From positions 1-21,048 of the forward strand of contig PXDX01000007.1 in assembly GCA_003564915.1 (NCBI GenBank): 21,048 nt of DNA, written 5' to 3'. Origin of the DNA: a candidate division WWE3 bacterium. Lineage in GTDB: Bacteria > Patescibacteriota > WWE3 > UBA101185 > UBA10185. A program made the position numbers and the translations under genes. Each line of letters opens with the position of its first letter. Positions within the stretch are counted from its first letter, which is position 1. Below the pieces are notes generated by a model, which saw nothing but the letters and a program-made list of their open reading frames with translations, had not been told where the DNA came from and made no database searches. Positions 8,492 to 16,395 of this stretch are shown piece by piece.

Positions 8492-9754
8492 TTATTTAGC
8501 TTCGTGGAGAGTCTTTAGGAATTCTTCATTGCTCTCGGTCTTTTTCAACCGATCTATAACAAGAGAGGTTGCGTCTCTCTCGTCCAACAGATCTATCATC
8601 CTGCGAAGTTTGACTACGGAATTCAGCGTATCCGAATCATACAAATATTCTTCATGACGAGTTCCGCTCGCCTTGATATCGATTGCGGGATATATCCTTC
8701 TTTCGGCTAAACTTCTGTCAAGCCTAAGCTCCATATTTCCGGTTCCCTTAAATTCTTCAAAGATCACATCATCCATACGAGATCCTGTTTCAACCAAAGC
8801 CGTGGCGATTATGGTCAAGCTACCTCCATTCTCAAAATTTCTAGCTGCACCAAAGAAATGCTTGGCCGGATACAGAGAGGAAGGGTCCAATCCCCCTGAG
8901 AGCGTTCTTCCTGAAGGAGGAACAACCATATTGTAGGCTCGAGCCAGACGAGTCAGTGAATCCATCAATATGACGACATCTTCGCCTTTCTCAGCCAAAC
9001 GTTTTGATCTTTCCAAACAAATCTCAGCGATTTTGGTTTGGTGCTCAGCGCGCTGATCAAAATTACTGGAAAAAACCTCCCCGTCCACACTTCGACTAAA
9101 ATGTGTAACTTCCTCAGGACGCTCCCCGATCAAAGCTACTTTTAGGGAAATTTCAGGATAATTTGTAGTTATTCCATGAGCTATGTCTCTTAAGATCCAG
9201 GTCTTACCTCCTTTGGGAGATGCTACGATCATGGATCTCTGCCCCTTTCCTACGGGAGAGATCAAATCTATTATCCTGGTACTCAAAACTTTGGGATCGG
9301 TTTCCAAACGCATCCACTCATCGGGGAAAACAGGCACCAGATTATCGAAGTTTGGTCGATTCCTGGCCTCTCTTGGATCCATACCGTCTACTTTTTCTAC
9401 TTTTAGTAAGGACAGGTATCTCTCCCCTTCTTTAGGAGGGCGAGCCAACCCTGTTATGGAATCACCCATACGTAATTTGAATTTTTTTATCTGAGATTGA
9501 CTTATATATACATCTTTTGGCAGGTCTTCATCTTCGTAAGATACCCCATCCTGTCGAATAACTCCATAATCAGGAAGAATCTCTAAAATTCCCTTTATCG
9601 GGACTGTTTCGGATGTAATCTTTATCTTTCCGTTCTCTCTCTTGATATCGGATCCTCTATCATTACTATTTTTTCTACTATTTCTGGGGTTATCCCCATT
9701 ACTATTTGAGCTGTCTTTTGGCATGTTTTTTGCTTTTTCCTTTGGAATATACAT
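8492..9754 (-). CDS. rho: Transcription termination factor Rho
   Basis: 420 residues, co-linear with E. coli Rho from its RNA-binding domain onward. The cold-shock-like primary RNA site covers ~52-120 (G-I-L-E-I-L ... D-V-Y-I-S-Q-S-Q-I). The P-loop is S-P-K-G-G-K-T (179-185), with Gly where many Rhos have Ala. Walker B is V-I-L-M-D-S-L-T-R-L-A-R-A-Y-N (261-275). The R-loop/secondary-site part is E-E-F-K-G-T-G-N-M-E-L (333-343). The N-terminal helix bundle found in most Rhos is missing, replaced by ~45 hydrophilic N/S/K-rich residues. Rho is a hexameric ATP-driven RNA translocase that ends transcription. ATG 9754 has no SD; the ATG at 9724 (M11) has AAAGGA thirteen bases ahead and is a fair alternative start. 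Confidence 0.97.
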   Translation of the reverse strand: MYIPKEKAKNMPKDSSNSNGDNPRNSRKNSNDRGSDIKRENGKIKITSETVPIKGILEILPDYGVIRQDGVSYEDEDLPKDVYISQSQIKKFKLRMGDSITGLARPPKEGERYLSLLKVEKVDGMDPREARNRPNFDNLVPVFPDEWMRLETDPKVLSTRIIDLISPVGKGQRSMIVASPKGGKTWILRDIAHGITTNYPEISLKVALIGERPEEVTHFSRSVDGEVFSSNFDQRAEHQTKIAEICLERSKRLAEKGEDVVILMDSLTRLARAYNMVVPPSGRTLSGGLDPSSLYPAKHFFGAARNFENGGSLTIIATALVETGSRMDDVIFEEFKGTGNMELRLDRSLAERRIYPAIDIKASGTRHEEYLYDSDTLNSVVKLRRMIDLLDERDATSLVIDRLKKTESNEEFLKTLHEAK

Positions 9755-9796
9755 AAATAATTAAATTGAGCTGAGTTTGCTCGGCATCAACTAGAA

Positions 9797-9824
9797 CTTA
9801 TACTAAACTTCTCCGGCACGGCAA
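9797..9824 (-). promoter_or_regulatory. Possible rho promoter
   Basis: On the minus strand TTGCCG (9824-9819) and TATAAG (9802-9797) are 16 bases apart, placing a start ~50 bases before rho. The match is moderate. A partly overlapping plus-strand pair, TTGCTC-16-TATACT, is also visible, so the orientation of transcription here is uncertain. Confidence 0.35.
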
Positions 9825-9849
9825 ATATGACATGCGAATGCCAAGCAAC

Positions 9850-10005
9850 GCATACGGTACTTCCGTATTGTCGCCTCAGACCGGGAGATAGCCACTGCCC
9901 CGCGCTATCTCCCTGTCTGAAAAGACAATGGATCATTCAGTGAGTAAAGCTCCGCTTGCATTCTTACGGGCAAGTAGATGCTGAGAGGCGGAAACAAAGT
10001 GAATC
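9850..10005. ncRNA. Strongly structured non-coding stretch between rho and the sortase gene
   Basis: Three hairpins follow each other. First, ATACGG/CCGTAT at 9852-9868. Second, a ~15-bp stem at 9877-9919: CAGAC/GTCTG, one mismatch, then GGGAGATAGC/GCTATCTCCC, with an 11-base loop. Third, a branched arm at 9935-10004: ATTCA/TGAAT, TCCGC/GCGGA, GCAT/ATGC. CTCAG at 9875-9879 can also pair with CTGAG at 9981-9985. No T-tract follows any stem on either strand, so these are not simple terminators. The stretch looks more GC-rich than the spacers around it and has no ORF. It may be a small RNA, a long rho leader or the sortase 3' region; I matched it to no known RNA family and the strand is undecided. 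Confidence 0.4.
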
Positions 10006-10020
10006 CCGCTCTCGTTTACC

Positions 10021-10674
10021 CTAATCTTCCCTTACTGCCTTAACAACCAAACGTTTATTATATGTACCCTCTTCCGGCAACCACACTCCTCCGCAAGTTA
10101 TTAAGGTCAGAGAGGCTCCTTCAGACTCTAAAAGTTTTTCAATACGATCTTGTTCATAGATGCCAATATAGAAGTTTGTTGTGACTCTGTAAGGGAATAC
10201 CCGTCCATGAGAATCAGCTAGGTAAACTGTATCATTTACTTTCAGGCTTTTCAAGTTATAAAAAGCTGCGGGTACATTTCCTGGCGCATCGTAGTGACCG
10301 CTAATCAATACATTTCCCTTTTCTCCTGCTATAGCGCTTCCAAAATACCAGCCTCCAGAATGCCAGTCCTGCGGGGCTTCCAATTGACCTCTCTCATCCA
10401 CTCCCGTAGGTGTAAGATCCAAATCCAAGATAACATCATGACTAAAAAGACGAGAAGGAGTTTCATATAATGGTTCCAAATATTCGGAGAAAGGAGACTT
10501 GGAAAGTTCATCGCCTTTTTTCCCATTTAGGTTATCTTCCTGGGCGGGAATATCCTCGCCAACTTTATTCCTGATCCCTAAAACAATAATTTCCGCATTA
10601 CTTCCAACGCCCAAAAAACCTAGAAGTGCAACGAGGAGGATGACTAAAATAGTTAATAAGCGGAATGACTTCAT
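10021..10674 (-). CDS. Sortase (class E/F-like transpeptidase)
   Basis: 217 residues. An N-terminal transmembrane helix (~5-24) anchors the enzyme. A linker leads to a compact sortase barrel with all three catalytic residues: H127 in I-S-G-H-Y-D, C194 in L-I-T-C-G-G and R208 in K-R-L-V-V. The order and spacing are those of sortases, which cut LPXTG-type signals after Thr and join the protein to an amino group on the cell wall or a pilin. The small size suggests class E/F, but I cannot fix the class by eye. The likely substrate gene (LPETG protein) lies just upstream on the same strand, separated by a terminator-like hairpin, so the sortase may have its own promoter; TATAAT boxes occur in the gap. 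No clear SD precedes the ATG. Confidence 0.93.
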   Translation of the reverse strand: MKSFRLLTILVILLVALLGFLGVGSNAEIIVLGIRNKVGEDIPAQEDNLNGKKGDELSKSPFSEYLEPLYETPSRLFSHDVILDLDLTPTGVDERGQLEAPQDWHSGGWYFGSAIAGEKGNVLISGHYDAPGNVPAAFYNLKSLKVNDTVYLADSHGRVFPYRVTTNFYIGIYEQDRIEKLLESEGASLTLITCGGVWLPEEGTYNKRLVVKAVRED

Positions 10675-10776
10675 AAAAACGGGATCTGCGGATACATGAA
10701 CTTAAAACCTAATTATAAAAGCTTTCACTTAAAATTATACTGGATCTTTACAGGCCATATATAAAGTCATAAAAGC

Positions 10777-10841
10777 TTGGGCGGAAAACAGAATGGCCGC
10801 GTAGGGACAAGCCGAACCCAGCCATTCTGCTCTCCGTCCAA
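10777..10841 (-). terminator. Long hairpin terminator after the LPETG gene
   Basis: TTGGGCGGA (10777-10785) pairs with TCCGTCCAA (10833-10841) with one G-T wobble, and CAGAATGGC (10789-10797) pairs perfectly with GCCATTCTG (10821-10829), leaving a 23-base loop. On the minus strand it is followed by GCTTTTATG, a short T-tract. It lies between the LPETG gene and the sortase gene. Confidence 0.7.
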
Positions 10842-10868
10842 ACCAAAGAACTAAATGTTCAAATCCAA

Positions 10869-11492
10869 TTATTTTCTTGTGAACTTTTTGAGTAAATAAC
10901 CTGCAGCTAGGAAGCCCGTCCCTAGGGGAAGGATAATTTCCCCAAAACCGGTCTCCGGCAGTTCGGTTATCTTACTAACACCGTAACAAACGGTGGCCGT
11001 GTCTGCTCCCTCAAAATTTCCGTCAAAGCGTACTTCGGCTTTATTCACTACACATTTTTCAAATTCCTTGTCCTTAATTTCGTTCGGGTCAAGTTTAACT
11101 TCAATTATAAATGTCTTGGTCTCACTTATATCAAATGAGTCCCAAGTCTCTTCAAGCTTGTGTCCCCCCACTCTCTTGAGTTCCGAAGGCAGAAAATCCT
11201 GCATCTTCATCTTGTCGGTTTTCACATCACCTATATTTTTAACCGTAATTCTAAATTCAAGGACTTTATCCAAATCACTGGGACCGAGTAACAACTTATC
11301 TACAAAGTGACTTTCATCTTTAATCCTTGCCAGTTTTTCAATACTAAAAACTTTATTTCGGATACAAATCTTACCGTCGTAAGTAATCTCACACTCTTGC
11401 GCATGGGCATGGGCTCTTCCAGTCGGAAAGAAAAGCATTAAGAATGCCGGTGCGATCAAAAACTTAAGTACCCGCCTATTCATGATTTTCAT
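10869..11492 (-). CDS. LPETG cell-wall-anchored surface protein (sortase substrate)
   Basis: 207 residues. Residues 1-31 are a signal peptide (basic start, hydrophobic core, A-H-A-Q-like cleavage site). The C-terminus is a textbook sorting signal: L-P-E-T-G at 178-182, a hydrophobic stretch and a K-K-F-T-R-K tail. Residues ~65-170 form a beta-rich domain with F-R-I-T-V-K-N-I-G-D and later V-N-K-A-E-V, resembling the DUF11/conserved-repeat-type domains of surface proteins. Two pairs of Cys may form disulfides. The sortase encoded next downstream should anchor it to the wall. AGGGA about ten bases ahead of ATG 11492 is a modest ribosome site; ATG 11483 is an alternative start. What the protein binds is unknown. 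Confidence 0.88.
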   Translation of the reverse strand: MKIMNRRVLKFLIAPAFLMLFFPTGRAHAHAQECEITYDGKICIRNKVFSIEKLARIKDESHFVDKLLLGPSDLDKVLEFRITVKNIGDVKTDKMKMQDFLPSELKRVGGHKLEETWDSFDISETKTFIIEVKLDPNEIKDKEFEKCVVNKAEVRFDGNFEGADTATVCYGVSKITELPETGFGEIILPLGTGFLAAGYLLKKFTRK

Positions 11493-11662
11493 ATTTTGCT
11501 CTTCCCTAACTCTTTTGCGTTTCTTAAATGCAAATTCTACTTTTCTCGGCAGGAAATTTATACGATATTTTTGTCAAAACGGATTAATAAAGCTTACAAT
11601 CCTGACAAAACGATTTGTTGGAAAAAGTCTATTCTCCGCTTCTAACAACAAACAACGAGGTA

Positions 11663-11691
11663 ATTGTACCCCATAACCTGAACAGTGTCAA
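11663..11691 (-). promoter_or_regulatory. Consensus promoter of the LPETG gene with ~165-base leader
   Basis: On the minus strand TTGACA (11691-11686) and TACAAT (11668-11663) are 17 bases apart. The leader of ~165 bases contains an inverted repeat near 11565-11610 (TTTGTCA ... TGACAAA enclosing GGATT ... AATCC) with no T-tract behind it. This could be an operator or a leader hairpin. Confidence 0.75.
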
Positions 11692-11759
11692 ATCTATAGG
11701 GTAGAAGATGATTGATATTAGAACCTAAAAAACTAGGTTTAACCTTACAGAGCTATAGG
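11692..11759. promoter_or_regulatory. Divergent control region with a dyad
   Basis: These 68 bases separate the -35 boxes of two divergent promoters. They hold the dyad AACCTA-N6-TAGGTT near the middle (about 11731-11748). CTATAG next to each -35 box (11694-11699 and 11753-11758) is itself palindromic. This is a plausible shared operator region, seen only as sequence symmetry. Confidence 0.35.
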
Positions 11760-11788
11760 TTGATAATTAATGTATTATAAGATATAAT
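11760..11788 (+). promoter_or_regulatory. Consensus promoter of the two-repeat secreted protein gene
   Basis: TTGATA (11760-11765) and TATAAT (11783-11788) are 17 bases apart. The predicted start near 11795 gives a ~30-base leader carrying AAGGAGGT at 11815-11822. Confidence 0.85.
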
Positions 11789-11826
11789 TCGGGCGTATTG
11801 GGAACTTTGACAATAAGGAGGTAAAG

Positions 11827-12999
11827 ATGAGAAGGATGGCGGCGATAGTCGGAGCAGCGGTAATTGCAGGAGTCCTAGGACTCCTGCTAATAATTGGGGT
11901 CGCGGCCGATGGAGTTTCTGGCTGCGAAATAGTTAGTCTCGAGCACGGCAGCTTTTTCGCCATGCAAAACAAAGAGCAGGGCGAGGGGGCTTGCATAGAG
12001 ATAAGGCCTCAAAATGACGGTGTTCTTCGGATCGAGGCCGGGTGGGCTTTTACGAGTCCGGTCACGATGGATGGGGAGATAATTCCCACGGAGTTCGTGG
12101 AGGGAGAGATGGCCCCTCAGATAGTACCCCTCACGAAAAAGCTGTTCGCCGGGGAGACCCAAGTAATTCAGGCATCTCCAATGCCTTCCGGTTCTTCGGA
12201 GCTGGGCTTGTGGGGCTCCTTGGAGGAAGAGCGGGTCGAATGCGAGCAGCTAGTAATAACCGAGACTATGGAGAGCTCGCTGGTAACGGCTAGTCTCTCT
12301 GAAACCGTCTCAGGCGCTTGCATCGAAGTCCGCGCGGAGACGGAGGTCGAAGGGGAGCTCCGAATCGAGGCCGGGTGGGCTTTTACGAGTCCGGTCACGA
12401 TGGATGGAGAAATCCTTCCGGTAGATTTCGTGGAGGGAGAGGCGGCACCTCAGATAGTACCTTTCACGAAAACGGTCCGCGCGGGCGAAGAGGCAATATT
12501 CAAAGCCTCTCCAATGCCTGACAAGACATCGGAACTTGGGATGTGGGTTGCTTTTTTTGAGCCGGATCCGCCCGAGCCCCCCGATCCACCCGATCCGCCG
12601 GATCCGCCCGAGCCCCCCGAGCCCCCTGAACCACCCCAGCAACTCACTGTGTTCCTTCCTTTAGTTAGGAAGGATCCTCCCACATTGCGGGAGGAACGGG
12701 TCTACAGAGGTGGCCTAGAGGTCGTCGGGGCAAGTTGGCAAGGAGCAGTGGACGGTCAGACCACATGTCTGATTATCCATTTCGATAGCCGGAAGGACGG
12801 AGAAATTCTCCGAGGATGGATAACGGAGAAGAGTCCGATTGCCCGGCTCAACGGAGAGCCGTTCCAATTGCAGGTCTTTCACGACGCAGAAGAAGATCTG
12901 CCACAGATCAAGGGGGTGGGTATCACGGCTCCGGAGCATCTGGAGATCTGCCTCTTCGAGGGGACCAACCGAGAAATCGGCCTGGTTCTCAACCAGTAA
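11827..12999 (+). CDS. Secreted or membrane-tethered protein: two ~106-residue repeats, polyproline hinge, unknown C-terminal domain
   Basis: 390 residues, not recognised. Residues 5-27 are hydrophobic (signal peptide or anchor). Residues 33-138 and 139-244 are two homologous units, each with G-A-C-I-E, L-R-I-E-A-G-W-A-F-T-S-P-V-T-M-D-G-E, a V-E-G-E-x-A-P-Q-I-V-P block and a closing A-S-P-M-P ... S-E-L-G. They look like small beta-sandwich modules. Residues 246-270 are a rigid hinge of D/E-P-P triplets. Residues 271-390 form a separate domain without recognised motifs. AAGGAGGT five bases ahead of the ATG, a consensus promoter and a long terminator suggest high expression. G/C-rich codons set it apart from the AT-rich neighbours. 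The layout suggests a surface stalk or adhesin, which is inference. Confidence 0.8.
   Translation: MRRMAAIVGAAVIAGVLGLLLIIGVAADGVSGCEIVSLEHGSFFAMQNKEQGEGACIEIRPQNDGVLRIEAGWAFTSPVTMDGEIIPTEFVEGEMAPQIVPLTKKLFAGETQVIQASPMPSGSSELGLWGSLEEERVECEQLVITETMESSLVTASLSETVSGACIEVRAETEVEGELRIEAGWAFTSPVTMDGEILPVDFVEGEAAPQIVPFTKTVRAGEEAIFKASPMPDKTSELGMWVAFFEPDPPEPPDPPDPPDPPEPPEPPEPPQQLTVFLPLVRKDPPTLREERVYRGGLEVVGASWQGAVDGQTTCLIIHFDSRKDGEILRGWITEKSPIARLNGEPFQLQVFHDAEEDLPQIKGVGITAPEHLEICLFEGTNREIGLVLNQ
11923..12558 (+). repeat. Internal tandem duplication in the secreted protein gene
   Basis: Unit 1 is 11923-12240 and unit 2 is 12241-12558. A block of 44 bases is identical between them (12031-12074 and 12364-12407), while the rest of the units has diverged clearly. 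That pattern suggests recent gene conversion or strong constraint on this segment. Confidence 0.85.
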
Positions 13000-13011
13000 T
13001 CAGAAGTTTTT

Positions 13012-13081
13012 GAACCCATTACTCGATTATCATTTCTTTTTGCGCATTGGCGCAGATGATAGTTGTACGAGTGATGGGTTC
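13012..13081 (+). terminator. Long bipartite intrinsic terminator (GAACCCA stem)
   Basis: GAACCCATTACTCG (13012-13025) pairs with CGAGTGATGGGTTC (13068-13081), 14 bp with one mismatch or wobble, followed by seven T. The 42 bases between hold an inner hairpin, TGCGC/GCGCA, flanked by ATTATCAT/ATGATAGT. It directly follows the stop at 12999. Confidence 0.93.
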
Positions 13082-13105
13082 TTTTTTTATATCCTGCAAA
13101 AAATT

Positions 13106-13111
13106 TATAAT
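13106..13111 (+). promoter_or_regulatory. -10 box for a possibly leaderless transcript
   Basis: TATAAT ends eight bases before ATG 13120, so the expected transcript start falls at or next to the start codon. There is no SD and no good -35 box; the T-tract of the preceding terminator occupies that place. Confidence 0.4.
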
Positions 13112-13119
13112 ACATTCAT

Positions 13120-16100
13120 ATGCGCTTCAAGTTTTCCTTTTTTAGCAACAAAGTGATAAGATTCTTACTAGAAATGAAAGTGAAAAAAGCACTTAAAATC
13201 TTTTTAGCAATCGTCCCTCTAGCTCTTTTCCTGTACATTATGGGGACAATTATCCTGAAACCCGGATACATAATCTATACTGACGTCACGGAAGGTTTAC
13301 ATCTGGATAACCTCCATGAAAGATATATTTACACTTACAGCGATGATTGGGGAGATTCGTTCGCGGAAGCTGCGAGAATTCCCCTCTTTTACCTGACAAA
13401 GGGGGTACATGATCTGACCGGACTACCCGACCCGGACTTTGTCAAAGTAAAATTCATACTCCTTATGACCATAAGTTACGCGGTTTTCACCTTCTATACT
13501 TACAAATGGCTAAAATTCGTCACCAAAAAAGATGATCAGGACTTTTTCATTCCCGCAGTAGCGGCAACCTTGTTTTACCTCTCCAATTATTGGTTCACGA
13601 ATAGATTGATGCATTTCTATCTGTTCTACGCTTCGTGCTCCATTCCCATCACTTTTTACTATCTTTATACTTATCTTTTTAGCAAAAAGATTAAACCCGA
13701 AAAATTAATAGTTCTCGTGCTGTTGCTAAGTGTATTCACTGCTACTCCCCACATCATTCTGTATCAAGGATTGATCGGATTCTTGCTCGTGGGAATATTC
13801 CTAGTCACTCAAAAAGAAAAAAGGGTAAAAAAACTACTCGGAATATTATTATTTACCTTCCTATACTTACTAATAAATTCGTACTGGCTGCTACCCACAC
13901 TCTCAGCGAGAGCAGCTCCCAACAAAGTCTTAAGCATGACAGTATTGGATTTTCTTGCCCAAAGAGCTACCCTACCCAACGTTATCAGGTTGATGGGTTA
14001 TTGGATGACTCCGGTTCAAGAATACTTTGTTAAAGATCCTTACATTCAGACAGTGCAAAATGTTCTCAATTTTATTCCTATCATAACCGCGCTTGCAGTT
14101 TCAGTATTCCTAATAATAAAGAAGAAATTGGTTCTGGCACTTGTCTTGATATCATTTCTCGTTGTATCACTTTTTTTAAGTTCGCAGACCTTTCTGTCCA
14201 ATATTTTTTATGAATATTTAATGTTTAGATCACCAATCAGAAATTTCGGTTGGATATTCAGGGAGATAGAAAAATTCGGCATCATAGTAGCATTTATTTA
14301 TTCCCTATCCTTTGGACTGCTTCTGACCTTATTAAGCAATAAACTGAAAGTGTTATTCTTACTGGTCTTTTCCTTACTAATAGCGTCTAATTTGTACTTC
14401 TACCAAGTTACAATAAAAAATAATTTTAGTCCTCAAAGAGTTCCGGGAGACTTTTTTGAAATAATTGATATGCTCAGAGAAGACCCTGAATTAGCTAATG
14501 CCATATGGTATCCTGGTAATCCTATGCCCGGATGGGCCGATACTCAATCCGAAAGCTATTTTCTCACTAATTTTTCCTCACCTAAACCCACCATCACAAC
14601 GAGCCCTAAAATCATTAATTACCTGAACTATATAGGAAATTTTGAGAACGCTTATCAGATAGATTTTGCAAAAGCTTTGGATCTGATTGGAGCCAAATAC
14701 TTTGTTCTTAGAAAAGACCACGGAATCTTTGACAGACGTCTTAAGTTAGAAGGGGCTCTAAACATACAACCAAACCTCGAAATAGTTTGGGAAGGAGATT
14801 ACATGACCTTATATGAAAACAAGATCTTTTCGGGAATCGTAAAAGATTACAGCAGCAAAATATTGACCAACCAAGGATACGATATATTAAAAGAGCTGGA
14901 GGATCTTGAAATAGAGTCGAAAAGAAGTTATCTGGAATTCACTGATAAACAGGGGTTCGAAATTGAAGAGAATATCCAAACGTACTACTTCTTCCCTGAT
15001 GAAAAATATATTGACCAAGCAATAAATATTTTTTCTGATAAGTTCATATTTCCGGCGCAATTCAGCAGCCATGTCTACACAGGAAAAACTGATAGGTGGA
15101 GAAGATCCTCTCTTGAAAATGAAACTCATGCGGAGTCGGAGTATTTCTTTTCTTTTTACGGAATAGATCTAGCACAGTTTGATTATGGTAAAGGAATTCT
15201 CTCCACTGACGAGGGGGTGCTGGTAGAAGACAGAAGAGTTCCCCCACTTGAGATATTTAAACCAACCTTCCAGCAAACTCTGCAAGGGCACTTAAGTAAC
15301 AATAATTTACTGTTCGTAGGAGATATGGAACTTTTCACTTATCCGTGGACATCAATAATTAGCGATATGATAAAACTAAATGATGTAGAAGCTCTTCAAA
15401 TAAAGGCAAAGAATCCTATCAATAGGGATCAGGAGCCGCACCTAAAGCTGTTCCTATATGACCAAGACAAAAGGCACAGAAGAACCAAGTACATCTTTCC
15501 CGATTACAGGGGAAACATAGAGGATACGATCAAGATCGGCGGTGAAATATCGTACGCCACAATCGGACTCTGGTTCAAACCTTTCTTCCTGGAAAAAGGA
15601 GATATATTAGTAGAAAATCTTTACCTGGCGGATATGAGCAATAATTATAAAGACATAGATTTTGAATTTTCAGTTAAAACAGGGTGTGAAGGAGATTGCG
15701 TTCTGTATGCAAGAATTCTTGAAAGTACTGTTGGAGGTACAATGCAGATTTTTGTAAATAACTACGGATTTGAAATTGAAACCCAGATCGACCGTAGAGA
15801 AAGTCCGCAAAGATTCCAATGGGTAGAGATAGGACAATTACCTCTAAATCAAAAAGACAGAAATGTTAACATAAAAATGATCAATCAGAGTGGATTCAAT
15901 TCAATTAACTCTCTGGTCTTTCTCAATCAAGATGAAAGACAAGTGTTGGACGAGCTTATCTCCTTTTATCAAGATTCACCATATAATCTGATAACGGAGA
16001 ATTCCGAAGATGGGGAGGCGTTAGACCCTGAACCAGAAGATGTATTATCTGCTAATACAGTGGATATGGAGGTAAAGAAGATAAATCCTACCAGATATGA

Positions 16101-16395
16101 GGTCTTTACTGATTCAAAACTTTCCATACTATCTTTAGCCATTCCCTTCAATAAAAACTGGAAAGTATTGGAAATACCGGATCGGGAAACTATCACCATC
16201 AATGGGTTGATATCGGGGTGGGAAGTAGATCTTGAAAGAGATTCTTACACAATTGCTTTTGCCCCGCAAAAGGTATTTTATAAAGGGGTAATAATATCTT
16301 CCGCTACAGCCCTGGGATGTATAGGTTTTGGGATCTATTTACTAATATCAAAAAGACGAAAGACGTCTGAACGTACATCCACTTCCCAAGGATAA
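13120..16395 (+). CDS. Large GT-C-like membrane protein with extracytoplasmic domain (AftD/YfhO-like)
   Basis: 1091 residues. The first ~430 hold about a dozen transmembrane segments. The first external loop carries acidic residues (Y-T-D-V-T-E-G and Y-S-D-D-W-G-D), the usual place of the catalytic Asp in GT-C lipid-linked sugar transferases. Residues ~440-1050 form a large outer region, partly beta-rich, and a last helix (~1062-1082) with a basic tail returns to the membrane. Its length and the membrane part-outer domain-final helix order recall AftD-type arabinosyltransferases and YfhO-like proteins. I see no diagnostic motif that decides between them. ATG 13120 has no SD; ATG 13174 is an alternative. 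Its end overlaps the oppositely oriented glycosyltransferase by 61 bp, and both probably serve surface glycan synthesis. Confidence 0.7.
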   Translation: MRFKFSFFSNKVIRFLLEMKVKKALKIFLAIVPLALFLYIMGTIILKPGYIIYTDVTEGLHLDNLHERYIYTYSDDWGDSFAEAARIPLFYLTKGVHDLTGLPDPDFVKVKFILLMTISYAVFTFYTYKWLKFVTKKDDQDFFIPAVAATLFYLSNYWFTNRLMHFYLFYASCSIPITFYYLYTYLFSKKIKPEKLIVLVLLLSVFTATPHIILYQGLIGFLLVGIFLVTQKEKRVKKLLGILLFTFLYLLINSYWLLPTLSARAAPNKVLSMTVLDFLAQRATLPNVIRLMGYWMTPVQEYFVKDPYIQTVQNVLNFIPIITALAVSVFLIIKKKLVLALVLISFLVVSLFLSSQTFLSNIFYEYLMFRSPIRNFGWIFREIEKFGIIVAFIYSLSFGLLLTLLSNKLKVLFLLVFSLLIASNLYFYQVTIKNNFSPQRVPGDFFEIIDMLREDPELANAIWYPGNPMPGWADTQSESYFLTNFSSPKPTITTSPKIINYLNYIGNFENAYQIDFAKALDLIGAKYFVLRKDHGIFDRRLKLEGALNIQPNLEIVWEGDYMTLYENKIFSGIVKDYSSKILTNQGYDILKELEDLEIESKRSYLEFTDKQGFEIEENIQTYYFFPDEKYIDQAINIFSDKFIFPAQFSSHVYTGKTDRWRRSSLENETHAESEYFFSFYGIDLAQFDYGKGILSTDEGVLVEDRRVPPLEIFKPTFQQTLQGHLSNNNLLFVGDMELFTYPWTSIISDMIKLNDVEALQIKAKNPINRDQEPHLKLFLYDQDKRHRRTKYIFPDYRGNIEDTIKIGGEISYATIGLWFKPFFLEKGDILVENLYLADMSNNYKDIDFEFSVKTGCEGDCVLYARILESTVGGTMQIFVNNYGFEIETQIDRRESPQRFQWVEIGQLPLNQKDRNVNIKMINQSGFNSINSLVFLNQDERQVLDELISFYQDSPYNLITENSEDGEALDPEPEDVLSANTVDMEVKKINPTRYEVFTDSKLSILSLAIPFNKNWKVLEIPDRETITINGLISGWEVDLERDSYTIAFAPQKVFYKGVIISSATALGCIGFGIYLLISKRRKTSERTSTSQG

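Noticed and set aside
9877..9919. GCCACTG resembling part of a cobalamin riboswitch
   Set aside because: It lies in the loop of a simple hairpin, and the other conserved boxes of that riboswitch are absent.
12653..12674. TCCTTCCT/AGGAAGGA hairpin inside the secreted protein gene
   Set aside because: An 8-bp perfect stem, but within coding sequence, with no T-tract or sign of regulation.
12450..12683. Gly/Ser-Gly-rich ORF on the minus strand
   Set aside because: It is the antisense shadow of the D/E-P-P codons of the secreted protein gene.
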